A stretch of 64,000 nt of DNA from Nitrosomonas eutropha (GTDB lineage: Bacteria > Pseudomonadota > Gammaproteobacteria > Burkholderiales > Nitrosomonadaceae), in the NCBI RefSeq assembly GCF_900116685.1, contig NZ_FPBL01000003.1, positions 1-64,000 of the forward strand, written 5' to 3'. The number at the start of each line of letters is the position of its first letter. The first letter of the stretch is position 1. Below the pieces are notes generated by a model that saw only the letters and a list, made by a program, of their open reading frames with translations, made no database searches and was not told the DNA's origin. This document shows positions 8,896 to 16,951 of this stretch, piece after piece. The position numbers and the translations under genes are program-made.

Positions 8896-11064
8896 ATGTC
8901 AGAACCTATTTTGCATGACTTAAATGACTCCGCTGTTGTTGCATCAAAAGCGGAGCTGCTTTTTGACGAGGTATCTCAATATCTCAAGCCTGAAGATATG
9001 CTCTTACTTAAGAATGCTTATTTCTTCAGTCAGAAAGCACACTCCGGCCAATTCAGAAAATCTGGTGAACCCTATATTTCTCATCCTGTTGCAGTCGCCA
9101 GAATACTGGGTGAACTCCACCTGGATACGATAACACTCGCTGCTGCTCTGCTGCACGACGTGGTAGAGGATACCGGTATCCTGAAGGAAGAAATCAGCAA
9201 ACGATTTGGCTCTTCCGTAGCCGAGCTTGTAGATGGCGTTTCCAAGCTCGATCGGATCAGGTTCCAGACTCAAGCAGATATGCAAGTGGAAAATTTCCGC
9301 AAAATGCTGCTGGCCATGGCACAAGATATACGAGTCATACTGATCAAGCTGGCCGATCGTCTGCACAACATGCGCACACTTGAAGTAATGCCACAAGAGA
9401 AACAGCACCGCATTGCACGAGAAACGCTGGAGATCTACGCACCGATTGCACATCGCCTCGGCCTGGAAAATATCTATCAGGAACTACAGGAGCTGGGGTT
9501 TTGTTTTTCTTATCCAACCCGCTACAAGGTTCTGCTCAAGGCAATCAAAGCAGCAAGAGGCAATCGCCGGGAGGTGGTTGGAAAAATCCTGGAAGCAACC
9601 AAACAGCGCTTACGGGAAGCTGCGCTGAATGCCATGGTAACCGGCCGCGAAAAACATTTGTACAGCATCTACAAGAAAATGGTGGAGAAACATCTTCGTT
9701 TCTCGGATGTACTGGATATTTATGGTTTTCGGGTAGTTGTTAAAGACGTTTCATCTTGCTACGTGGCGCTTGGAGCTCTCCATAGCCTGTACAAACCTAT
9801 CCCTGGAAAGTTCAAAGATTACATCGCCATCCCCAAACCAAACGGCTATCAATCATTACACAGCACATTGCTTGGACCTTATGGATTGCCGATAGAAATC
9901 CAGATCCGCACCCACGAAATGCACCATATCGCTGAGGCTGGAGTTGCTTCACACTGGCTTTACAAGAACAAGGGTAGTGACACTGCAATGGATGATTTGT
10001 ACATGAAAGCCAATCAGTGGATGAAAGGCTTACTGGAGACCTTGAATGACTCATCCGATTCGCTGGAATTTCTGGAGCATCTCAAAATTGATCTATTCCC
10101 AGGAGAAATATATGTTTTTACTCCGCAAGGTAAGATATTAACGTTACCACGAGGCGCCACCATAGTAGATTTTGCTTATGCTGTGCATACCGATATTGGA
10201 AATTGCTGCGTAGCCGCCAGAATCAACGGCGAAATCACACCACTTCGCACCCGCCTAAGAAGCGGAGACCGTGTGGAAATTATTACTGCACCCGCAGCCA
10301 AACCAAATCCTGTCTGGCTATCCTATGTTGCAACTGGCAGAGCACGCTCCAGTATCCGTTATTTTCTGAGAACCATTCAATACAATGAATCAGTCAGGCT
10401 TGGAGAACGCCTGTTGAATCAGGCATTGCATTCCTTTGGTACGAACTCGGAGACTATCGAGCCATCACAATGGGAAAAGCTGGCAAGAGAGAGCGGGGTT
10501 AAATCCAGGGAAGCACTTTTGGCAGATATTGCCCTGGGGAAACAGCTTGCCGCAGTTATAGCCAAACGTCTCGCCACCCCGTCAGGTGAATCTGTATCAA
10601 ATATTGATGGCAACAACTCTATCACCATACTTGGAACCGAGGGAATGGCAGTCAAATTCGCACGATGCTGCTACCCTATACCCGGTGATGGCATCGTCGG
10701 ATTGATTAAAAAAGATCAGGGGTTGGTAATTCATACACAGGATTGCTCTGCAGTAATCAGGATCAAAGATCACAAAAATATAGACAATCAGCTGGATGTT
10801 GTCTGGGGGATAAATATCGACAGAACCTTTCCGATCAATATATTCATGACAGTAGTAAATAAAAGTGGGGTATTAGCCAGAGTAACCGCAGAGATTGCTA
10901 AAGCGGATTCAAATATTGACGATATAACGTTGGAAAATGACAAAGATTACACCACAATGCGCTTTATCCTACAGGCTAGGGACCGTCAACATCTTGCGCA
11001 AATTTTCCGCAGACTGAAGCATATCGGCGAGATAGTCAAAATGGGCCGCATTAGAAACCAATAA
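8896..11064 (+). CDS. spoT: Bifunctional (p)ppGpp synthetase/hydrolase, SpoT/Rel type
   Basis: Makes and degrades the stringent-response alarmone (p)ppGpp. The hydrolase HD domain keeps ISHPVAVAR and the HD pair (HDVVEDT, residues 87-93), so hydrolysis should be active. The synthetase domain has the YQSLHS and EIQIRT motifs. A TGS domain (DLFPGEIYVFTPQGKI) and a C-terminal ACT domain (GVLARVTAEIA) follow. At 722 residues it is full length. The intact HD motif points to SpoT/Rel and not to monofunctional RelA. A STAS-like gene starts 18 bases downstream. Confidence 0.95.
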   Translation: MSEPILHDLNDSAVVASKAELLFDEVSQYLKPEDMLLLKNAYFFSQKAHSGQFRKSGEPYISHPVAVARILGELHLDTITLAAALLHDVVEDTGILKEEISKRFGSSVAELVDGVSKLDRIRFQTQADMQVENFRKMLLAMAQDIRVILIKLADRLHNMRTLEVMPQEKQHRIARETLEIYAPIAHRLGLENIYQELQELGFCFSYPTRYKVLLKAIKAARGNRREVVGKILEATKQRLREAALNAMVTGREKHLYSIYKKMVEKHLRFSDVLDIYGFRVVVKDVSSCYVALGALHSLYKPIPGKFKDYIAIPKPNGYQSLHSTLLGPYGLPIEIQIRTHEMHHIAEAGVASHWLYKNKGSDTAMDDLYMKANQWMKGLLETLNDSSDSLEFLEHLKIDLFPGEIYVFTPQGKILTLPRGATIVDFAYAVHTDIGNCCVAARINGEITPLRTRLRSGDRVEIITAPAAKPNPVWLSYVATGRARSSIRYFLRTIQYNESVRLGERLLNQALHSFGTNSETIEPSQWEKLARESGVKSREALLADIALGKQLAAVIAKRLATPSGESVSNIDGNNSITILGTEGMAVKFARCCYPIPGDGIVGLIKKDQGLVIHTQDCSAVIRIKDHKNIDNQLDVVWGINIDRTFPINIFMTVVNKSGVLARVTAEIAKADSNIDDITLENDKDYTTMRFILQARDRQHLAQIFRRLKHIGEIVKMGRIRNQ

Positions 11065-11082
11065 ATTAATTACTCTATAAAA

Positions 11083-11766
11083 ATGAGTGCTAATAACCTG
11101 CTGCTTGATTTCACCTCACCTGGAGCAATCCCCCCCGATCCTGTCGAGGAGATTCGGCGAATAGTTAATGAAACACAAATAAAAATGCAAGTGCTTGAAT
11201 CACTACTGGAGAACGAACAAGTAGAAGATGTGGCGGGATGGCAATTACTGGCGATGTTTTATCTGGCAACCGACCAGGTAAATGACTTGGCTAAAATAGA
11301 AAGACTATATAAAAATATAACGGGCGTATCTCTATCTGCTAATTTGAAACAAAAATACACCCAATGGTTTAATAAAGAAGCAGCCAGTAATCCAATTATA
11401 TTTGAGATTCCGAAGAAAATTACTGCAGAAACATTGCCTGTCGGCATGATTATCCAGCGTAGCCGCAGTTCTCCTGGCGACATATTGCTTGATTTTTCCA
11501 ACGTACAGGAAATTGATAACAACGGTCTCAGAAAGCTTGCAAGACTTTTTTCCTCCATGACTCAGGAAAGTATCAAACTTGAGCTGAAACAGATAGATCA
11601 CTTTATCGACTGTCTGCAAAACAAAGCAGAGGCAAGCACCGGAACACGCGCGATATGGGACGTGTTGTTTGCCTATGAACGCCTCCAAGACAACAGAAAA
11701 GCTTTTGAGGAAAAAGCAATCCAGTTTGCGATTCTTTACGGAATCTCACCTCCATCCTGGGAATAA
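11083..11766 (+). CDS. STAS-like domain protein of unknown function
   Basis: A soluble 227-residue protein without signal or membrane segment. Residues 125-175 look like a STAS/anti-anti-sigma fold: the strand GDILLDFSNVQEID is followed by NNGLRKLARLFSSM, where STAS proteins carry a D-S-x-G loop. The putative phosphoserine position is Asn here (DNNG), so classical kinase control is doubtful. The N-terminal half is helical. It lies 18 bases after spoT, probably co-transcribed, and converges on the DsbA-type gene. I recognise the domain type, not the specific function. Confidence 0.75.
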   Translation: MSANNLLLDFTSPGAIPPDPVEEIRRIVNETQIKMQVLESLLENEQVEDVAGWQLLAMFYLATDQVNDLAKIERLYKNITGVSLSANLKQKYTQWFNKEAASNPIIFEIPKKITAETLPVGMIIQRSRSSPGDILLDFSNVQEIDNNGLRKLARLFSSMTQESIKLELKQIDHFIDCLQNKAEASTGTRAIWDVLFAYERLQDNRKAFEEKAIQFAILYGISPPSWE

Positions 11767-11775
11767 AGGCCAGTA

Positions 11776-12429
11776 TTACTGCTGGATTTTCCTTTCTTCA
11801 CGAACCTTTTCAATCAGCTGATTGAGAACCGAAATTGTATCTTGTGGAAGACCGCCTGCTTTCCCGCTGGTCAAATATTTGCCGTCAATCACCAGAGCTG
11901 GCACACCAGTAAGCTGGTATTGTCGTGTTATTTGGGCAGCTCTGCTTGCCTGATTCTGCACAGTAAATGAATTGTAAGCACTAATGAACTTATCACGCTC
12001 AACCCCCTGCTGCTCAATCCAGTTAAACAGCGTCTCCTCTTTTGACAAATCTATTTTTTCACGATGGACGGCATGATAGATCTTGTCATGAAGTATCTCA
12101 CCAAGACCCAGACTTTCTATTGCATAAAAAAGCCTGGCTGCGGGTGCCCAGTTATTGCGGAAAATTGCTGGAATATACTGGAATTCAACATCAGCCGGCT
12201 TGCTCTCCAGCCAGCGGCCGAGATAGGGATTCAGATCACTGCAATGAGGACAGCCATACCAGAAGAATTCGATAACTTCGATGTGTTGTGATTCGTTTTC
12301 CGTCAGCTGGGGCGTTGAAAGTACCTTGTAATCCTTACCTTCAACGATTTCCGCATGAACAGTTAGAATTCCTGCCAGGTTTACAACGACAAAACTCAAG
12401 AGAAAGCAGATAATTTTTCTTACGTTCAT
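11776..12429 (-). CDS. dsbA: Periplasmic thiol:disulfide interchange protein, DsbA type
   Basis: Oxidises cysteine pairs in exported proteins. A signal peptide (MNVRKIICFLLSFVVVNLAG...VHA) is followed by the thioredoxin fold with the active site CPHC in FFWYGCPHCSDLNPYL. The cis-proline loop is GVPALVIDGKYL. It is 217 residues long, typical of DsbA. In a cell that makes many c-type cytochromes it would work beside the ccm pathway later in this window. Confidence 0.92.
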   Translation of the reverse strand: MNVRKIICFLLSFVVVNLAGILTVHAEIVEGKDYKVLSTPQLTENESQHIEVIEFFWYGCPHCSDLNPYLGRWLESKPADVEFQYIPAIFRNNWAPAARLFYAIESLGLGEILHDKIYHAVHREKIDLSKEETLFNWIEQQGVERDKFISAYNSFTVQNQASRAAQITRQYQLTGVPALVIDGKYLTSGKAGGLPQDTISVLNQLIEKVREERKIQQ

Positions 12430-12541
12430 CCAATTTTCCTCGTTTTCAAAGTGGCAGAAAGAATATTCACGGAATACAAGTAAGTCAGTTTATTTTAAAC
12501 AACACAACGATATCAGCCGGAGATTTTTGTTATTGCAGTGC

Positions 12542-13195
12542 CTAGTTGTTACCCGCTGCACGAACAAGACTTGTCGTCATCCCATTTGATTGTAGTGAGG
12601 CACGAACCCGGTCAAGCTCTTCCATTTTAATAAATGGGCCGACACGTACACGGTGTACAAGCACATTACCATCAGACTTTCCGATCTGAACCGAAGCAAC
12701 AATACCCAGCATAGCAAGTTCAGCCTTCATTCTTTCAGCATCCCCAGAATTTCTGAAGGAGCCCGCCTGCAAGTAATACTGATCCTTGGTCACAGCAGTT
12801 TTCTCAGGTATTTTCTCCGGAGTTTTCTTGATTGCCGTAGCAGTTGGCGGCAGAGGCGCAAGATCAAACGTATCCTCGGCTGGAGGCTCCTCAATCCCGG
12901 GCAAGATTTTATAGAAATCAAAACGGGATCCACTCGTTTCCGCCTGGTTTGTATGGGGCAGAATCTTTTTCTCTGCTGATAACGGCGGTGACGATTGCCG
13001 TGCGGATTTCCCCGATGACTGGCTCTGAGCCTCTTTCCCCTGAGTAAGGAATGGACTGGGAGCCTGGCTAATGTATAGCCACACCCCGATAGCGCTTACC
13101 AAGCCCAAGGTATAGCCAACAAACAAACCAAGCCATAAAGAACCACCGTTCTTTCGTGTTTTTACCGAATTTCTGGATTTATAATCCCGACTCAT
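12542..13195 (-). CDS. SPOR-domain membrane protein (FtsN-like)
   Basis: A bitopic membrane protein. A short basic cytoplasmic tail (MSRDYKSRNSVKTRKN) and one transmembrane helix (SLWLGLFVGYTLGLVSAIGV) are followed by a Pro/Ser-rich linker. A C-terminal SPOR domain (QYYLQAGSFRNSGDAERM through VHRVRVGPFIKMEELDRV) binds denuded septal glycan. The chosen ATG has GGAAAG upstream; a longer frame would run into argS. It lies 23 bases downstream of argS, and argS followed by a SPOR protein is a common order in betaproteobacteria. Confidence 0.85.
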   Translation of the reverse strand: MSRDYKSRNSVKTRKNGGSLWLGLFVGYTLGLVSAIGVWLYISQAPSPFLTQGKEAQSQSSGKSARQSSPPLSAEKKILPHTNQAETSGSRFDFYKILPGIEEPPAEDTFDLAPLPPTATAIKKTPEKIPEKTAVTKDQYYLQAGSFRNSGDAERMKAELAMLGIVASVQIGKSDGNVLVHRVRVGPFIKMEELDRVRASLQSNGMTTSLVRAAGNN

Positions 13196-13218
13196 CAATC
13201 TTTCCGTATTCCATTCAG

Positions 13219-14979
13219 CTACATCTCGTGGGGCGAAGTTACCCCCAGCAACGATAATCCTTTTGATAACACCTGACAAACGGCTGAAATCAGCGCCAAT
13301 CTCGCTATTTTAAGCGTCTCATCTGGGACGAGGAAACGCGTCGAGTTGTAGTAACTATGAAACTCTCCTGCCAATTCTCGCAGAAAAAATGCAATAAGAT
13401 GAGGGGCTCGTTCCTTTGCTGCTGCTTCGATAGTATCCGGAAAATCAATCATTCTCTGTAGAAGCACTAACTCAGCTGGATCAGTCAGCAATTTCGTTTC
13501 TGCCCTACCGAGTATATCTACTGCCCCCCCCCACTGCTCAAGTACGCTGCAGATACGAGCATGCGCATATTGCACATAGTAGACAGGATTATCGTTACTT
13601 TGTGATTTGGCCAGATCAAGATCAAAGTCCAGATGCTGATCACTTTTACGCAACACATAAAAAAAACGGGCTGCATCATTACCCACTTCCTGGCGTAATT
13701 GTCTTAATGTAACAAATTCTCCTGACCGGGTGGACATGGAAATTTTATTACCATCCCGATACAGGACAGCAAACTGAACCAGCGCTATTTCAAGCTTATC
13801 CGAATCAAGAGACAGTGCTTCAATAGCGCCTTTTACCCGGGAAATATAGCCATGATGATCCGCACCCCAAATATTCAGCATGTAATCAAAACCACGTTCA
13901 TATTTGCTGAGGTGGTAAGCGATATCGGATGCAAAGTATGTATACTGGCCATTTTCCCGTTGCACCACCCGATCTTTCTCATCACCAAATCCGGTAGACT
14001 GGAACCAGAGCGCACCATCCTGACGATACAGTAGCTTTTTATCATCCAGCAGCTGTACAGCACGCGCCACCAACCCGCTATCGAACAATGATTGTTCTGA
14101 AAACCAGTTTTCAAACTCAACACCGAATTCCATCAAGTCATTTCGGCAATCATTCAACTGTTCCGTCAGAACAAAATTGTGGAGATAGGCATAATCCTCA
14201 CCAAGAATGGATTTTGCTGCGGTGATAAGATTGTCCAAGTATTCGTCTTCCCCGTCAGTGGCTGCTTTAGCATTGATTTCAGCCAGCTGTTGCGTCGGAG
14301 AATCAGAGTAATGAGCATAGCGATCGCCATGTGTCCTATGTATTTCCAGCGCCATATCAACAACATATTGCCCTTGATAAGCATTGCCGGGAAACGGGAG
14401 AGAGATACCGCACCAACCAAGGTAACGCAACCATGTTGACAAAGCCAGAATATCCATTTGGCGACCGGCATCGTTAACATAAAACTCGCGTGTAACAGCA
14501 TATCCGGCTGCAGCCATAATATTGGCCAGGCTGGCACCAAACGCTGCCCCACGACCATGGCCAACATGCAACGGTCCGGTTGGGTTAGCGGATACAAACT
14601 CGATCTGGATGGTCTTTCCTGCCCCCAGTTTATTATGCCCGAATGAATCACCCGCCTGCAGCACTGCAAGTAAAAATTGCTGTTTCGCTGTTTTCTTCAA
14701 AAAAAAGTTGATAAACCCGCCACCGGCAACAATCACTTTCCCCACATAAGGAGAATCCGGCAAGGCTTCAATCAGCACCTTTGACAGCTCAAGCGGATTC
14801 CGACGCAAACGCTTGGCCAGTTTCATGGCTAGATTACTGGAATAATCGCCATGATCCACCAGTTTAGGGCGCTGCAACTCGATTTGTATCTCTGTTTCGT
14901 CTGGAAGAACTTGTTTCGCTGCCTGGGCAAGCAGCTGTATACAATGGGATCTAAAATCGAAGGGAATCGTTGTAGCCAT
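13219..14979 (-). CDS. argS: Arginyl-tRNA synthetase
   Basis: Class I synthetase charging tRNA-Arg. The HIGH-like motif is in VSANPTGPLHVGHGRGAAFG, the KMSKS counterpart is KISMSTRSGEFVTL, and the C-terminal DALR anticodon-binding domain contains YVQYAHARICSVLEQ. Length is 586 residues from this ATG. An upstream ATG (15027) lies ahead of a TATAAT at 15007-15012 on the same strand, so the shorter start is preferred. Confidence 0.94.
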   Translation of the reverse strand: MATTIPFDFRSHCIQLLAQAAKQVLPDETEIQIELQRPKLVDHGDYSSNLAMKLAKRLRRNPLELSKVLIEALPDSPYVGKVIVAGGGFINFFLKKTAKQQFLLAVLQAGDSFGHNKLGAGKTIQIEFVSANPTGPLHVGHGRGAAFGASLANIMAAAGYAVTREFYVNDAGRQMDILALSTWLRYLGWCGISLPFPGNAYQGQYVVDMALEIHRTHGDRYAHYSDSPTQQLAEINAKAATDGEDEYLDNLITAAKSILGEDYAYLHNFVLTEQLNDCRNDLMEFGVEFENWFSEQSLFDSGLVARAVQLLDDKKLLYRQDGALWFQSTGFGDEKDRVVQRENGQYTYFASDIAYHLSKYERGFDYMLNIWGADHHGYISRVKGAIEALSLDSDKLEIALVQFAVLYRDGNKISMSTRSGEFVTLRQLRQEVGNDAARFFYVLRKSDQHLDFDLDLAKSQSNDNPVYYVQYAHARICSVLEQWGGAVDILGRAETKLLTDPAELVLLQRMIDFPDTIEAAAKERAPHLIAFFLRELAGEFHSYYNSTRFLVPDETLKIARLALISAVCQVLSKGLSLLGVTSPHEM

Positions 14980-15006
14980 GACAGGAAAGTATTTCGGTAA
15001 GTCCGC

Positions 15007-15012
15007 ATTATA
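15007..15012 (-). promoter_or_regulatory. -10 element (TATAAT) ahead of argS
   Basis: Perfect TATAAT on the minus strand, about 28 bases before the argS ATG. No convincing -35 hexamer lies at the standard distance, so confidence is limited. Confidence 0.4.
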
Positions 15013-15074
15013 GCGGCTTGCCTGCAAACTTGTTTGCGTGTTTTGATAGACAGATTGAATCCGGGAACCTGCCA

Positions 15075-15098
15075 GAAGAGCCTTGGCAAAGGCTCTTC
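15075..15098. repeat. Perfect 10-bp hairpin in the divergent argS region
   Basis: GAAGAGCCTT-ggca-AAGGCTCTTC forms a perfect stem with a four-base loop. Neither strand has a long T tract after it. It lies between the argS start and the next plus-strand gene, so it is not a normal 3' terminator of either. Confidence 0.75.
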
Positions 15099-15221
15099 AT
15101 TTGCTTGAACCTTCCTCGGGCTTATTTTTCAGGATTTGTAGATTTCATGTGTTATCCAGCCAGTATATAATGAGAAATTAAAACTGTTATCGCAAAGGAT
15201 GAAAATCCTGATCGGCTCACA

Positions 15222-15881
15222 ATGGAAAATACAGAAGAAAAATTCGGGGAAGAGATACTTGATGCCTGCATCAAGCACACAAAAGAAGTTTTGGCAGAGC
15301 AACTGCCACTTGTTAAAGACAAAAAATATGATTTTGCACCGCAATTCAAGGATTTGACTATTCAGCTTTATCTCGTCGGTGTCATGCAGCAGTTTTATGA
15401 TCAATACGAAGCAACCACGGCAGATGCACAAGAAAAGGCATTTCAAGCGCTGTGCCATATGATGGTCAAGGATGGTGTCAAACCCAACCGTGCCAAAAAG
15501 CAAGCTGCATTCGTCAAAAAAATGTCTGTGCTGGAGGATGGTGATGAAGCACTGGCACTCGCATTGGGCTATGAATCAAAACCCGGCGATCATAGTCTAG
15601 CTGAGGTCTTCGATCACTATGTTGGCGAGACCAGAGTATCAAAAGGACTCTGGCGCTCCTATGATCAGGGAAAAATCATTTTGTTACTGGGTGGTTTGCT
15701 CTTTGCTATGGCTGGTGTATGGTTCGTAACAATCTATCTTCCGGAAAGTGATAATGTCACCATTCTGGCGATCGGGTTACTAACGGCATTCCTATTCATG
15801 ACACCCGTGTTTCTAATTGGTCTCTTGATTTACCGTTACAAAACAAAAAGAGGCAATCGCCCCAAAACTCCACCCCTTTGA
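15222..15881 (+). CDS. Unknown protein with two C-terminal membrane helices
   Basis: A 219-residue protein I do not recognise. The N-terminal ~150 residues are soluble, helical and charged. Two hydrophobic helices follow (IILLLGGLLFAMAGVWFVTI and ILAIGLLTAFLFMTPVFLIGLLI), then a basic tail (YKTKRGNRPK). This suggests an inner-membrane anchor with a cytoplasmic head. It diverges from argS and is followed by folD in the same direction. The strong frame and codon regularity argue for a real gene. Confidence 0.75.
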   Translation: MENTEEKFGEEILDACIKHTKEVLAEQLPLVKDKKYDFAPQFKDLTIQLYLVGVMQQFYDQYEATTADAQEKAFQALCHMMVKDGVKPNRAKKQAAFVKKMSVLEDGDEALALALGYESKPGDHSLAEVFDHYVGETRVSKGLWRSYDQGKIILLLGGLLFAMAGVWFVTIYLPESDNVTILAIGLLTAFLFMTPVFLIGLLIYRYKTKRGNRPKTPPL

Positions 15882-16022
15882 TTAAGCAGTCTCCGGGGAA
15901 GACCAGAGGCATATAAAAAATTTTTCTGCCAGGATAAAAACATTGTGGCGAAAATTTCCTAAATCAGCCTTGCTGATTTAAGCAGGCTATTTATCTGCAC
16001 TATTCGACACCTCCTGAATTTT

Positions 16023-16910
16023 ATGAGTGCAACGATTATCAGCGGTAATTTTATCGCAAGCAAGCTACGCGAAGAACTGAAACAACGCGTCCAAATCCTC
16101 TTGGAAACATGGATGCAACCTGGCCTGGCAGTTATTTTGGCAGGAGACAATCCAGCATCTTCCGTATATGTTCGCAACAAGGCAAGAACCTGCGAAGAAT
16201 TGGGCATCCATTCCGAAATTTTTAATTTCTCTGCTGATACTCCCCAGAAAACTATATTGCGGCAGATACGGGATTTGAACGTCAATCCTGAAATTCACGG
16301 TATTCTGGTGCAATTGCCTTTACCCGGCCATATCCAGATGAATGAAGTCATTGCCGCCATAGCAATTGAAAAGGATGTAGACGGATTTCACCCCTGCAAT
16401 GTGGGCGCATTGGCAACAGGACATGCCTTGTTTCGTCCGTGCACTCCCTTTGGTGTCATGAAAATGCTGGCAGAATATGACATCCCACTTCAGGGGCAAC
16501 ACGTGGTTGTTGTCGGGCGCAGCAATATTGTCGGAAAACCGATGGCGCTCATGCTGCTGGAACAGGGCGCAACTGTCACAATTTGCACCTCACAAACCCG
16601 AGAACTGGCCAACCACACCCGGAGCGCTGACATCATCGTAATGGCCACGGGAAAAGCAAATTTACTGACAAGCGATATGATCAGAACAGGCGCAACTGTA
16701 ATCGATGTAGGCATTAATCGCTTAGTGAATGGACGACTTTGTGGTGATGTCGAGTTTTCAGGCGTAAAAGAAAAAGCAGGATATATCACACCGGTTCCCG
16801 GTGGCGTAGGACCGATGACCATCACAATGCTGATGAATAATACGATTGAAGCCGCAGAACGCGCGAAAGTAAAAGCTCAGACAGAAGCCCGGTGCGGCTC
16901 TGTGCAATAA
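16023..16910 (+). CDS. folD: Bifunctional methylenetetrahydrofolate dehydrogenase/cyclohydrolase
   Basis: Interconverts 5,10-methylene- and 10-formyl-tetrahydrofolate for one-carbon metabolism. The signatures are [19 protein letters not shown] with the catalytic Lys, the NADP-binding [17 protein letters not shown], and [18 protein letters not shown] at the C terminus. 295 residues, full length. Only 41 bases separate it from aceE. Confidence 0.96.
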   Translation: MSATIISGNFIASKLREELKQRVQILLETWMQPGLAVILAGDNPASSVYVRNKARTCEELGIHSEIFNFSADTPQKTILRQIRDLNVNPEIHGILVQLPLPGHIQMNEVIAAIAIEKDVDGFHPCNVGALATGHALFRPCTPFGVMKMLAEYDIPLQGQHVVVVGRSNIVGKPMALMLLEQGATVTICTSQTRELANHTRSADIIVMATGKANLLTSDMIRTGATVIDVGINRLVNGRLCGDVEFSGVKEKAGYITPVPGGVGPMTITMLMNNTIEAAERAKVKAQTEARCGSVQ

Positions 16911-16951
16911 TTTTGAACTTGTAGACTTGTAAACAGGGAGCAGACCCGAAT

